DNA from: Brevinematales bacterium
GTDB taxonomy: Bacteria > Spirochaetota > Brevinematia > Brevinematales > JAOACQ01
NCBI GenBank assembly: GCA_026417755.1
Contig: JAOACQ010000084.1
Location: forward strand, 1 to 37,883
Direction of reading: 5' to 3'
DNA length: 37,883 bases
In this document: piece by piece, positions 15,713 to 24,434 of the stretch
How positions within the stretch are numbered: position 1 is the first letter of the stretch
Layout of the letters: the number at the start of each line of letters is the position of its first letter
Made by a program: the position numbers and the translations under genes
The notes under the pieces: model-generated
What the model was told of the DNA's origin: nothing
The model's database searches: none
Seen by the model: the letters and a program-made list of their open reading frames with translations, nothing else

Positions 15713-17074
15713 ATGGTAGAAATTTTAGTGGTCTCTGGTTTAATAATCGGTATTGTTGGTATAGGGATAGTATACGTTGTTAAGCAATTCATTAAACCTC
15801 ATCAGCTTGATACAATAAAGACAATGATAGAAAATAAAAAATTTCAGGAAGCTATTAATGCATTAAATAATATTCTAAAAAAAGATGAAGCAAACCCTCT
15901 CGCTCATCTATACCTGGCAGAAGCATATTTTGGCAATGGAAGTTATGACCTTGCTCTTGTAGAGTATAAACAGGTTATATTCAGTGGTAAGTTTTCAAAC
16001 TCTGCGATAGAAAGGACAGTAAGAAGAAGGTTAGCTGATATATATATGAAGTTTAACCAGCTTGAAGAAGCACAGAAAGAATATCTCATATTAGCCAAAA
16101 TTGAACCACATAATGCTGAATATCTATACCAGATAGGTAACATATTTTATTTGAGAGGTATGAGAGAACAGGCTCTTGCCTATCTTGATAAATCTTTAAA
16201 AGGTGGAAAGAGTTCGGCTGACATATATTTCTTAATGGGAAAAATTTATTATGAACTGAGTAGGCCAAATGAAGCTCTCGCAATTTTATCAAACTGTGTG
16301 AAATTAGAACCAAAACATTTTGAGGCACATTACTATATTGGACTTATCCTCAAGTCAATGAATACATATGGTAAAGCTGTTCAGGAGCTTGAGCTTGCTG
16401 AACAGACAAAGGATCTCACCCTTAAAATCAAAGTTATATATCAAAAAGGTCTATGCAAGATGGAAGTTGGAGACCTTGAAGGTGCTAAGGCAGATTTTGA
16501 GAGAGGTTTAAAGTATTCAACAGAGGAAAATAATACCACTATTGCCATAAGATATGCTTTAGGTCTTGCCTTTGAAAGGGAAAGAAGGCTTGTAGAAGCA
16601 GTTGAACAATGGGAAAGAGTAGCTCAACTTCGTCCAAATTTCCAGGATGTTCAACTTAAACTTGCACAATATGAGGATTTAAGAGTAGATGATAAACTGA
16701 AGGATATTTTGACTTCTACGCCTACAACCTTTGAAATTATAGTTCAAAACTTACTTAAGGGTATGGGATATGAGCCCCTCGAAAGCACAATGATAGATGA
16801 TGATAATATTGAAATTGTAGGTATGGAAAAAAGCACCAAATGGCGAAATGTAAGGGGTGGCAAAGTTCTTGTGAGAGTATCTAGAGACAATGAAGATGTT
16901 GGAGAAGATCAGATAGCTTCTCTTGTTGAAAAATTAAAAAATGTCCATGGAATAAGAGCTGTATATATAACAACGGGTAAATTTACTCCTCAGGCTTTAC
17001 GTTATTCTGAAAATAGACCTGTTGATCTATATGATAGACAAAAACTGAGTAATATTTTTAAACAAATCAGATAA
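15713..17074 (+). CDS. Membrane-anchored TPR protein with a C-terminal degenerate Mrr-like (PD-(D/E)XK) domain
   Basis: This 453-aa protein has an N-terminal membrane helix (residues 3-24), about seven TPRs (residues 30-330) and a C-terminal domain of about 115 residues that resembles the Mrr restriction-endonuclease fold. FEIIVQNLLKGMGYEPLE gives the first helix. GGKVLVRVSR sits where Mrr proteins have the catalytic strand QxK. AVYITTGKFTPQALRYSEN and PVDLYDRQKLSNIF match the conserved end. The catalytic Gln and Lys positions appear as Arg and Ser, so nuclease activity is probably lost. The few charges before the helix and the Lys residues after it predict the TPR and Mrr-like parts in the cytoplasm, opposite to the preceding gene's product. 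The family call for the C-terminal domain is inference from motifs. Confidence 0.78.
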   Translation: MVEILVVSGLIIGIVGIGIVYVVKQFIKPHQLDTIKTMIENKKFQEAINALNNILKKDEANPLAHLYLAEAYFGNGSYDLALVEYKQVIFSGKFSNSAIERTVRRRLADIYMKFNQLEEAQKEYLILAKIEPHNAEYLYQIGNIFYLRGMREQALAYLDKSLKGGKSSADIYFLMGKIYYELSRPNEALAILSNCVKLEPKHFEAHYYIGLILKSMNTYGKAVQELELAEQTKDLTLKIKVIYQKGLCKMEVGDLEGAKADFERGLKYSTEENNTTIAIRYALGLAFERERRLVEAVEQWERVAQLRPNFQDVQLKLAQYEDLRVDDKLKDILTSTPTTFEIIVQNLLKGMGYEPLESTMIDDDNIEIVGMEKSTKWRNVRGGKVLVRVSRDNEDVGEDQIASLVEKLKNVHGIRAVYITTGKFTPQALRYSENRPVDLYDRQKLSNIFKQIR

Positions 17075-17224
17075 TCAAGGCTAATCCTATTTATACTTCA
17101 ATAAGTAATCTTTGCTAAAAAATATTACAAAATTTTATTGTTTATAGAATAGCTGTTATTATAAAACCAATGTTAAAGTTAGCTATTTTTATTCCGATTT
17201 TATAAGTATTGAGTGGAGGAAATA

Positions 17225-18292
17225 ATGAAAAAATTTTTATTCATTTTTTTAATAAATTATTCTTTTTTATTCCCTGTAGATGAAAAAGTAAGAGAATACT
17301 GGAAAAAAACAATGGAGTATGGGGTTTCAGGACAGAGAACTGGCGTGATTAAATCAATAGAAGAAAATAAATCCCAGGAAGATTATTATTTGATAGAAAA
17401 GGCTCTTGTAAGCGACATAAACCCAGACGTTCGTGGTTATGCTGCATATAGCCTCATAAATCTAAAAATTGCAAAACCCGATGTATGGATAAATGCCTTG
17501 CAAAACGAAAAAGACACAGAAGTATTACGAAAGATAGCTTATGGTATTTCAGAACTAAAGATTTCAAATGCTGGCCCAGTTTTATACAACCAATTAACAA
17601 ATAGAATTGAAAATCAGAAAGAAACACTTCTTGTTGCAACTATTATAAGAGCTATAGGAGAAATAGGTTACAAACCTTCTTCTCAATATCTTGCTAATAT
17701 TTTATCAAACATTACTTATCCTAATGAAATAAGAAGTGCCGCAGCAATTGCAATTGGAAGTTTTAATGATGAAGCAAACATCCCATTACTTCAGCAAATT
17801 CTAGAAAACCCCGGAGAAGCTAAAGAAGTAAGAATGTATGCAGCTTATGGGATAGGTAGAACAGGATCGCAAAAGGCTTTTGATATACTTTCTCCATATA
17901 TTGAAAATGAAAAAGAAGATTTGAACATAAGACTCTGGTCAATAAGCGGACTTTCTTTTGTGAAGGGAGAAAAATCGATACAAAAACTTATAGACTTTTC
18001 AAAAGTAGATAATGTAAGAATTAGGCTTGAAGCTATAAAATCCCTTGGTAAATATGAAAAGAATGATAGGATTATTGAAATATTAAAATACAAAGCAGAT
18101 TTTGACCCAGAATTTGCGGTTAAAAAAGAAGCAAAAAAAGCATTGCAAAATATGGGTATTGATTTAGACAAAGAAAAATCAACACAAGATAAAAAACAAG
18201 AACAAACTGCCACTTCCACAACAAGTTCAACTAACACAACACAAAAAATACCAGAAAAGACAACTTCAACAAACAAAAATCAATCAAAGTAA
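17225..18292 (+). CDS. Secreted HEAT-repeat protein
   Basis: This 355-aa protein has a signal peptide (residues 1-18, FLFIFLINYSFLFPV) and about eight HEAT/PBS-lyase-type repeats. Examples are DVRGYAAYSLINLKI, LLVATIIRAIGEIG, EIRSAAAIAIGSFND, EVRMYAAYGIGRTGS and NVRIRLEAIKSLGKY. The C-terminal tail (about 315-355) is Thr/Ser/Gln/Lys-rich and probably disordered. A GTG at 17213 is in frame, but GGAGG lies 4-5 nt before the ATG at 17225, which also gives a cleaner signal peptide. Its 3' end overlaps convergent purL by 13 nt. It closes a run of repeat-scaffold genes and may belong with them, although the 150-nt gap upstream leaves room for its own promoter. The function is unknown. Confidence 0.8.
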   Translation: MKKFLFIFLINYSFLFPVDEKVREYWKKTMEYGVSGQRTGVIKSIEENKSQEDYYLIEKALVSDINPDVRGYAAYSLINLKIAKPDVWINALQNEKDTEVLRKIAYGISELKISNAGPVLYNQLTNRIENQKETLLVATIIRAIGEIGYKPSSQYLANILSNITYPNEIRSAAAIAIGSFNDEANIPLLQQILENPGEAKEVRMYAAYGIGRTGSQKAFDILSPYIENEKEDLNIRLWSISGLSFVKGEKSIQKLIDFSKVDNVRIRLEAIKSLGKYEKNDRIIEILKYKADFDPEFAVKKEAKKALQNMGIDLDKEKSTQDKKQEQTATSTTSSTNTTQKIPEKTTSTNKNQSK

Positions 18293-21200
18293 GCCACTCC
18301 ACTTTCAAAGATAGGTTGCCATTTATTGCCTGGAATATTCTTTGCTATAAAGTTACCCCTTCTTTCAGAGTGTCCCATTTTACCTAAAATTCTACCATCA
18401 GGACTTGTGATTCCTTCTATTGCAAAGTATGAACCATTTGGATTATACGGCATATTCATAGTTGGTTTGCCATTTTCATCAACATACTGGCTTGCTATTT
18501 GACCATTTTTTTTGAGAATATTTAACGTATCCTCCGTGGCAATAAATCTTCCCTCTCCATGAGAAACCGGTATGGTATAAATCTCCTCGAGGTTACATTT
18601 CATAAACCATGGAGAAAGATTTGAAACTATTTTAGTGAAAACCATCTGGGAAACATGTCTGCCTATCTTGTTGAATGTCAAAGTGGGGGAATTTTCTGTT
18701 AACTCTCTGATTTCTCCATAAGGCACAAGTCCAAGTTTTATAAGTGCTTGAAAACCATTGCATATGCCGAGTATAAGTCCATCTTTCTTGTTTAAAAAAT
18801 TCATTACAGCATCTTTAATCTTTGGATTTCTAAAAACAGCTGCTATAAATTTACCTGAACCATCCGGTTCATCGCCAGCACTAAATCCACCAGGCAAATA
18901 AATAATCTGAGAATTTTCTATCTCTTTAACAAAAATATCTATAGAATCCTCAATATCCTTTGAAGTCATATTTACAAAAACTTTAACTACAGGCCTTGCT
19001 CCAGCTACCCTGAACGCTTCAGCAGATTCATATTCTGTATTCGTGCCAAAAAACACTGGGATGAAAACTCTTGGCTTTGCAATTTTTGTCTTTGATTTAA
19101 TTATGGTTTGAGACTTAAAATTGATTTCTTCAATCTTTAAATCTTCATCTTCAGTTTTGTAAGGAAAAACATTGGATAATGTTGAGAGATTGTTTTTAAT
19201 AATATCCTCAAGTGCTATTGATAAATCATTTATGATGATATTACTATCCTTAACTGTTCTTCCAATTTTATAGATTTCAATCTCTTTATCAATAATTTCT
19301 TCATCTGTTTCAATTACAAAAGAACCATATTGGGGTTTAAACAACCATTCGTCTTTAAAATTCTCAAATTTAAAACCTATTTTATTACCTATGCACATTT
19401 TACTTATAGTTTCCGATAAACCATAAAATTTTACACTTGATGCTGACAAAACCTTTCCCTCATAAATAAGTTTATAAATTTTTTCAAATATCTTTTTAAG
19501 ATAAACAAAATCAAAAGTTTCATCCTCTTTTAATTTTGCAGGGATAAAGTAAACGTTACTTCCTACTTTTTTAAACTCAGAAGATACAACTTTTCTTATA
19601 TCTCCCGTAGTAACTGCAAAACTTACAAGAGTAGGAGGAACATCAAGATTTTTGAATGTTCCAGACATACTATCTTTTCCACCTATTGCAGGTATAGAGA
19701 GTTCCATCTGTGTTATAAAAGCTCCCAGCAAAGCTGTAAATGGCTTTGCCCACCTTACCGGATCTTTGAATGGTTTTTCAAAATATTCCTGCAAGCTAAG
19801 TCTAATTTTTTTATAATCTCCACCAGTTGCAACAATCTTTGCAACAGACTCAACAATAGCAAACATAGCCCCATGAAAGGGAGAATAACTTGATATTTCG
19901 GGATTAAAGCCATAACTCATTATACTCACAGTATTAGTTTCCCCTTCGTAAACAGGAATTTTTGCAACCATTGCCTCAATCGGTGATAGTTGATATTTTC
20001 CACCAAAAGGCATTAAGACAGTTCTACCTCCAACTGTGCTATCAAACATTTCTACAAGTCCCTTTTGAGAAGCCAGATTAAGCTCGCTAACTATACTTAA
20101 CCAATCCTTGGGTGTTAATAGCTTATGTATATCAAAAAGAGAAGTTGTTTTATCAGGTGGAATATATGTTACCTTTGTATGTTTTTTTGCTCCATTTGAA
20201 TTGAGAAAATTTCTTGAGAGATTGACTATTTCTTTACCTCTCCAGAACATTTTCATTCTTGGTTCTTTTTTTATCTCTGCGATAATTGTTGCATTTAAGT
20301 TTTCTTTCCTTGCTTCTTCAATAAACTTTTGGGCATCTTTTTTACTCACTACTACAGCCATTCTTTCTTGAGATTCCGAAATAGCAAGCTCTGTCCCATC
20401 AAGTCCTTCATACTTTTTAGGAACAAGATCAAGATTTATGGTTAATCCATCAGCAAGCTCTCCTACAGCTACGGAAACACCACCAGCTCCAAAATCATTA
20501 CACTTTTTTATTAACTTTATCACCTCTTTTTTTCTGAATAACCTTTGGATTTTTCTTTCTTCAGGAGCGTTACCTTTTTGGACTTCAGCTCCAGCCTTAA
20601 CTATTGATTCTTCTGTATGGGCTTTTGACGAACCGGTTGCACCACCACAACCATCTCTACCAGTACCACCACCGAGTAGTATAACTACATCTCCCTCTAC
20701 TGGCTTTTTTCTGACAACATAGCTTTTTGGCACAGCACCTATCACAGCTCCTATTTCCATCCTCTTAGCTACATAGCCTTCATGGTAAATTTCAGATACA
20801 AGCCCTGTAGGAACACCTATCTGATTGCCATAAGAACTATAGCCATGAGCTGCTTCTGTGGTTATTTTTCTTTGTGGGAGTTTGCCAGCTAGAGTTTTAT
20901 CAATTGGTGTTCTTGGATCACCACTTCCAGTAACTCTCATAGCTTGATATACATAAGCTCTACCGGAAAGAGGATCTCTTATAGCTCCCCCTATACAAGT
21001 TGCTGCCCCACCAAATGGTTCTATTTCAGTTGGATGATTGTGAGTTTCATTTTTGAATTGAAGAAGCCATTTTTCTTTTTTACCACAGGAATTAACATCT
21101 ATAATTATACTGCAGGCGTTAATTTCTTCTGATTCATCAAGATCTTTAAGTTTACCCATTTTCTTTAATTTTTTCATTGCAATTGTCGCTATATCCATAA

Positions 21201-22020
21201 GACAGATGGGTTTGTTTGTATGATTATAAATATCCTTTCGTATCTCTAGATATCTATTATAAGCATTTGTAATTAATCTTTCATACTTTCCATTCTCTAT
21301 ACATACACTATCTATTTCTGTAAGAAAGGTTGTGTGCCGACAATGATCCGACCAATAAGTATCTATAACTCTGAGTTCTGTAATTGTTGGATCCCTCTTT
21401 TCTTCTTTAAAATAATTTTGACAAAATAGTAAATCATCCTCATCCATCGCAAGTTCAAGTTCTGTCTTTAATGTCATTAGTTCAGCCCTTTTCATCTTTA
21501 TGAAACCAGAAACTGTCATAATATCTTCTGGTATAGTAACTTTCTCAATAAGAGTCTCAGGTTTCTTAAGAGAAGCTATTCTAGAATCAACAGGATTTAT
21601 AACATAAGATTTTATCCTTTCAAATTCAACTTCAGAGATTTCTCCATATAGGATAATAACTTTGGCTGTTCTTATTATAGGTCTTTCTTTATGAGTAATT
21701 AACTGTATAGCTTGTGAAGCAGAATCTGCTCTCTGATCATACTGTCCCGGTAAATATTCTACCGCAAAAATTTTTAAATTCTCTTTTAGATATGGAATAT
21801 CTTCAACATATACTATATCTACTGGTGGTTCTGAGAATATTGTGTTTTTTGCTTTATCAAATGTTTGATCATCTATACCTTCTATGTCATATCTATTAAG
21901 TATTTTTAGATTTTCTACTTTTTTAATATTGAGATATTCTCTAATCTCTCGAAGAAGTTTTTTTGCCTCAATATCAAATCCTTCTTTCTTTTCTACATAT
22001 ATTCTTTTTATATCTGACAT
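18280..22020 (-). CDS. purL: Phosphoribosylformylglycinamidine synthase, single-chain (PurS/PurL/PurQ fusion type)
   Basis: FGAM synthase catalyses the fourth step of purine synthesis, converting FGAR, ATP and glutamine to FGAM. This is the long single-chain type (1246 aa). It has an N-terminal PurS-like part, the linker signature YWSDHCRHTTF, two synthetase halves (KNETHNHPTEIEPFGGAATC; STVGGRTVLMPFGGKY) and a C-terminal class I glutamine amidotransferase. The amidotransferase nucleophile Cys is in LGICNGFQALIKLG. PVSHGEGRF follows, and the triad His and Glu are in MGHSERRG. The frame stays open upstream to 22218. I chose the ATG at 22020 because GGGAGAAATT precedes it, MSDIKRIYVE is a normal N-terminus, and an earlier start would overlap the divergent gene. 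It stands alone, without other pur genes. A palindrome abuts its -10 box. Confidence 0.96.
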   Translation of the reverse strand: MSDIKRIYVEKKEGFDIEAKKLLREIREYLNIKKVENLKILNRYDIEGIDDQTFDKAKNTIFSEPPVDIVYVEDIPYLKENLKIFAVEYLPGQYDQRADSASQAIQLITHKERPIIRTAKVIILYGEISEVEFERIKSYVINPVDSRIASLKKPETLIEKVTIPEDIMTVSGFIKMKRAELMTLKTELELAMDEDDLLFCQNYFKEEKRDPTITELRVIDTYWSDHCRHTTFLTEIDSVCIENGKYERLITNAYNRYLEIRKDIYNHTNKPICLMDIATIAMKKLKKMGKLKDLDESEEINACSIIIDVNSCGKKEKWLLQFKNETHNHPTEIEPFGGAATCIGGAIRDPLSGRAYVYQAMRVTGSGDPRTPIDKTLAGKLPQRKITTEAAHGYSSYGNQIGVPTGLVSEIYHEGYVAKRMEIGAVIGAVPKSYVVRKKPVEGDVVILLGGGTGRDGCGGATGSSKAHTEESIVKAGAEVQKGNAPEERKIQRLFRKKEVIKLIKKCNDFGAGGVSVAVGELADGLTINLDLVPKKYEGLDGTELAISESQERMAVVVSKKDAQKFIEEARKENLNATIIAEIKKEPRMKMFWRGKEIVNLSRNFLNSNGAKKHTKVTYIPPDKTTSLFDIHKLLTPKDWLSIVSELNLASQKGLVEMFDSTVGGRTVLMPFGGKYQLSPIEAMVAKIPVYEGETNTVSIMSYGFNPEISSYSPFHGAMFAIVESVAKIVATGGDYKKIRLSLQEYFEKPFKDPVRWAKPFTALLGAFITQMELSIPAIGGKDSMSGTFKNLDVPPTLVSFAVTTGDIRKVVSSEFKKVGSNVYFIPAKLKEDETFDFVYLKKIFEKIYKLIYEGKVLSASSVKFYGLSETISKMCIGNKIGFKFENFKDEWLFKPQYGSFVIETDEEIIDKEIEIYKIGRTVKDSNIIINDLSIALEDIIKNNLSTLSNVFPYKTEDEDLKIEEINFKSQTIIKSKTKIAKPRVFIPVFFGTNTEYESAEAFRVAGARPVVKVFVNMTSKDIEDSIDIFVKEIENSQIIYLPGGFSAGDEPDGSGKFIAAVFRNPKIKDAVMNFLNKKDGLILGICNGFQALIKLGLVPYGEIRELTENSPTLTFNKIGRHVSQMVFTKIVSNLSPWFMKCNLEEIYTIPVSHGEGRFIATEDTLNILKKNGQIASQYVDENGKPTMNMPYNPNGSYFAIEGITSPDGRILGKMGHSERRGNFIAKNIPGNKWQPIFESGVAYFD

Positions 22021-22035
22021 AATTTCTCCCAATTT

Positions 22036-22061
22036 ATTATAACATATTTTCTTAAAATATG
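22036..22061 (-). promoter_or_regulatory. purL -10 box with adjoining 8-bp inverted repeat (possible operator)
   Basis: On the minus strand a TATAAT lies at 22041-22036, 15 nt before the purL start codon. Immediately upstream, CATATTTT (22043-22050) and AAAATATG (22054-22061) form a perfect 8-bp inverted repeat with a 3-nt spacer, within the -35/-10 spacer region. No strong -35 box is seen, which would suit an activated or repressed promoter. The regulator is unknown. Confidence 0.4.
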
Positions 22062-22073
22062 CTTGATTTTTAC

Positions 22074-22102
22074 TTGAAACTATACCAAATTGGAAGTATA
22101 AT
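22074..22102 (+). promoter_or_regulatory. Sigma70 promoter for the ExbB/ExbD operon
   Basis: TTGAAA (22074-22079) and a perfect TATAAT (22097-22102) are separated by 17 nt, about 30 nt before the ATG at 22134. It diverges from the purL promoter region. Confidence 0.68.
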
Positions 22103-22133
22103 ATTTTAGAGGGAATTTTGATAAGGATTAAAA

Positions 22134-22619
22134 ATGAGGATTCTTTTACTATTGTTGTTTTTTTCTCCTGTTTTTTCTTCAACAACAAATTACTCAAAAT
22201 TTGAACCACTTCAGGCAAAGGTTACCGTAATTGAGCAGAAAGGCTCGATGGTTGATGTTGTTTTTAATTTTTTTATAATTCTTCTTTTCCTATTTGCTAT
22301 CTTTTTCTCTTTTTTTTTATCAATTAAAATTAAAAGGTTAAATTTTTCAGATTTTAATAAAAATACTTTCTTTCAATTAAGAAAGATGTTAAGCCCATTA
22401 AGAGTAGTGATATGGTTAATGATAATTATAGGATTAACTTCGTTTTTTATAAATTTTTTTGTACTCATTTTTAGCTTAAAATTATCCTTAAATCTTATTT
22501 TGACATTAAATTCACAGATTTTAATGAGTGTTTTGAGGACCTCTTTTCAGTTATCTATAATTTTATTTCTTATCTACCTTATACTTGAGAAATGGATTGC
22601 AAAAAAAATTTCAAATTGA
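22134..22619 (+). CDS. Small membrane protein of unknown function leading the ExbB/ExbD operon
   Basis: This 161-aa protein has an N-terminal signal-like helix (residues 1-15, ILLLLLFFSPVFSS) and three further hydrophobic helices at about 41-65, 90-115 and 128-152. Between the first and second lies a short soluble stretch (FEPLQAKVTVIEQKGSMVD). I do not recognise a family. It ends 9 nt before the ExbB-like gene and shares its promoter, so it is probably an accessory subunit of the same energy-transducing complex, or is assembled with it. That is inference from position only. Confidence 0.7.
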   Translation: MRILLLLLFFSPVFSSTTNYSKFEPLQAKVTVIEQKGSMVDVVFNFFIILLFLFAIFFSFFLSIKIKRLNFSDFNKNTFFQLRKMLSPLRVVIWLMIIIGLTSFFINFFVLIFSLKLSLNLILTLNSQILMSVLRTSFQLSIILFLIYLILEKWIAKKISN

Positions 22620-22628
22620 GAGGAAAAT

Positions 22629-23246
22629 ATGTTTGGAGCGAAGAATATAATTGAATTTTTTCAGATTGGTGGATTTGCGATGTATTTTCTCGCTTTGTGT
22701 TCTATTATTGCTTTAGGAGTTTTTATTGAAAGAAGTATAACATATTATAGAAAATCAAGAATAAAGAGAGAATTAATTATGCATGAATTAAAAAAGGCTA
22801 TCAAAAATAAAAAAATAGAGAGTTTTAAAGAGAGATATAACTCTAGTATCTCTCCTCTTGCAGAGTTAACCCTCAAATATCTTGAAAATAAAGAACTTAA
22901 AAAGGATAAGTTAAAAAGTCTTATGGAAAGAACAATATTAGAAAAAGAAACAGAACTTGACAGGTATAATTCAATACTTGGAACTATAAGTAATGTTTCA
23001 ATCTATTTTGGTTTGCTTGGTACTGTTCTTGGTATTATAAAGGCTTTTGAAAGTATCGCCGTAACAGGTGCAAGCAGCGTATCTTCTGTAATAAAAGGTG
23101 TGGCAGAGGCATTATCTACAACTGCAGTCGGCCTTATGATAGCTATCCCTTCCAGCATAGCTTATAACTATTTTACAAATAAAGTAAATTCTTTTACTAC
23201 TGAGATGGAACTAATTGCTATGGAACTAAGTGAACTGGATGATTAA
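22629..23246 (+). CDS. exbB: ExbB/TolQ/MotA-family proton-channel subunit
   Basis: ExbB-type proteins form the pentameric inner-membrane channel that, with an ExbD dimer, uses the proton-motive force to drive TonB-dependent uptake or Tol-Pal envelope work. This 205-aa protein has a first helix at about 13-32 (GGFAMYFLALCSIIALGVFI) followed by the IERSITYYRK basic loop. A large cytoplasmic domain comes next, and then two helices with the family signature: YFGLLGTVLGIIKAF and STTAVGLMIAIPSSIAYNYF. GAGGAAAAT precedes the ATG. The ExbD-like gene starts at its stop codon. ExbB and TolQ cannot be told apart here, because neither TonB nor TolA, TolB and Pal are present. Confidence 0.93.
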   Translation: MFGAKNIIEFFQIGGFAMYFLALCSIIALGVFIERSITYYRKSRIKRELIMHELKKAIKNKKIESFKERYNSSISPLAELTLKYLENKELKKDKLKSLMERTILEKETELDRYNSILGTISNVSIYFGLLGTVLGIIKAFESIAVTGASSVSSVIKGVAEALSTTAVGLMIAIPSSIAYNYFTNKVNSFTTEMELIAMELSELDD

Positions 23247-23247
23247 A

Positions 23248-23649
23248 ATGAAAAGAATGAGAAAAAAAATAAAAAGTGAAATAAATATTACTCCTCTTAC
23301 AGATGTTTCACTTATGTTACTTTCCATATTTCTCATTACTACACCAATGATGGTTCAATCGGGACTTAATATAGAACTTCCTAAGTTAAAAAATGTAGAA
23401 AAAAATTTCCACAATAAAAATATAGAACTTAATATTGATAATAATGGAAATATATTTATAGATAACAAAAGATTGAACCTTATCAATCTTGAAGACGAAT
23501 TGAAGCAAAAAATTAAAGACACCAATGAAACCATAATTTTTATCAAAGCAGATAAAAATATAAAGTATGAGCTATTAATGAAGGTAATAGATACATCTAA
23601 AAAAGCTGGTGTTAAAAAGATTGCATTGGGTGTCGAAATTGATAACTAA
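23248..23649 (+). CDS. exbD: ExbD/TolR-family subunit
   Basis: This 133-aa partner of ExbB has one membrane helix followed by a periplasmic domain. The family signature is clear: a basic N-terminus, then INITPLTDVSLMLLSIFLIT, where the Asp is the proton-carrying residue. The periplasmic part ends with FIKADKNIKYELLMKVIDTSKKAG, the usual C-terminal motif. Three in-frame starts are possible: GTG at 23230, ATG at 23239 and ATG at 23248. None has a strong ribosome site. I chose 23248 because it gives the usual short basic tail and follows the exbB stop by one base, which suits re-initiation. No TonB gene follows. Confidence 0.9.
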   Translation: MKRMRKKIKSEINITPLTDVSLMLLSIFLITTPMMVQSGLNIELPKLKNVEKNFHNKNIELNIDNNGNIFIDNKRLNLINLEDELKQKIKDTNETIIFIKADKNIKYELLMKVIDTSKKAGVKKIALGVEIDN

Positions 23650-23660
23650 GGAGTTTTTGC

Positions 23661-24425
23661 GTGTATAGGATAGGTTTAAAGTTATGGTCAACAAACGAAA
23701 ATTATATTGAAGAGGCTATAAAACTTTATGAAGAGAACTATTATGATTACATTGAACTTTACGCTGTACCTGATAGTTATGATAGATTTGCAAAAATCTG
23801 GCTTGCCTTAAAAGCTCCATTTGTAATTCATGCACCTCACTTTGGTAGTGGTCTCAATTTCTCGATTAAAGAACAGTATGAAGTAAATAAAAAATACGCC
23901 TTTGAGAGTTTTAAATTCGCTGATTTACTTAAATCAGATAAGATAATCTTCCATCCCGGTGTAAACGGCAAAATAGAAGAAACAATAAGACAGATAAATT
24001 CCATTAAAGATGAAAGAATGATCATAGAAAACAAGCCTTATCTAGGTAATGGAGAAAATCTTTTTTCCATTGGATCAACACCTGAAGAAATAAAATACAT
24101 TCTTGAAACAACTGGTTTATCTTTTTGTCTTGATTTTGGTCATGCTATATGTGCTGCAAATGCACACAAAAGGGAAGTATATAGCTTCATAAAGGAGTTT
24201 TTAAATTTTTCTCCAACTATATACCATCTGACAGATGGTGATTTTAGCGGCGTATATGACTCGCATTTACATTATGGAGAGGGAAGTTTTCCACTTAAAA
24301 AATTACTTTCTTTTGTTCCTGATGGTAAAATGATAACAAATGAATCAGTTAAAAAATATCCTGACAAACTTGATGATTTTAAGAATGATGTTTTATATTT
24401 GAAAAAATTAATTTCTGAAAAATAG
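23661..24425 (+). CDS. Xylose isomerase-like TIM-barrel protein (AP endonuclease 2 family)
   Basis: This 254-aa protein fits the PF01261 TIM-barrel family, which includes endonuclease IV, sugar-phosphate isomerases and epimerases. Likely metal or catalytic residues are visible at strand ends: HAPHFGSGLNF, IIFHPG, IIENKP, CLDFGHA, IYHLTDGDF and TNES. The pattern FHPG...ENKP...DFGHA resembles endonuclease IV, but the protein is shorter and lacks several endonuclease IV motifs. A sugar isomerase or epimerase role is therefore equally possible. The start is GTG with AAGGAG 7 nt upstream. It follows exbD by 11 nt and is probably co-transcribed, with no obvious functional link. The substrate is unknown. 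Confidence 0.82.
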   Translation: MYRIGLKLWSTNENYIEEAIKLYEENYYDYIELYAVPDSYDRFAKIWLALKAPFVIHAPHFGSGLNFSIKEQYEVNKKYAFESFKFADLLKSDKIIFHPGVNGKIEETIRQINSIKDERMIIENKPYLGNGENLFSIGSTPEEIKYILETTGLSFCLDFGHAICAANAHKREVYSFIKEFLNFSPTIYHLTDGDFSGVYDSHLHYGEGSFPLKKLLSFVPDGKMITNESVKKYPDKLDDFKNDVLYLKKLISEK

Positions 24426-24434
24426 TTGATGTTT

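Noticed and set aside
22021-22218. Upstream extension of purL to 22218
   Set aside because: It would overlap the divergent gene at 22134 and its promoter. The added peptide has no family match, and the ATG at 22020 has a good ribosome site.
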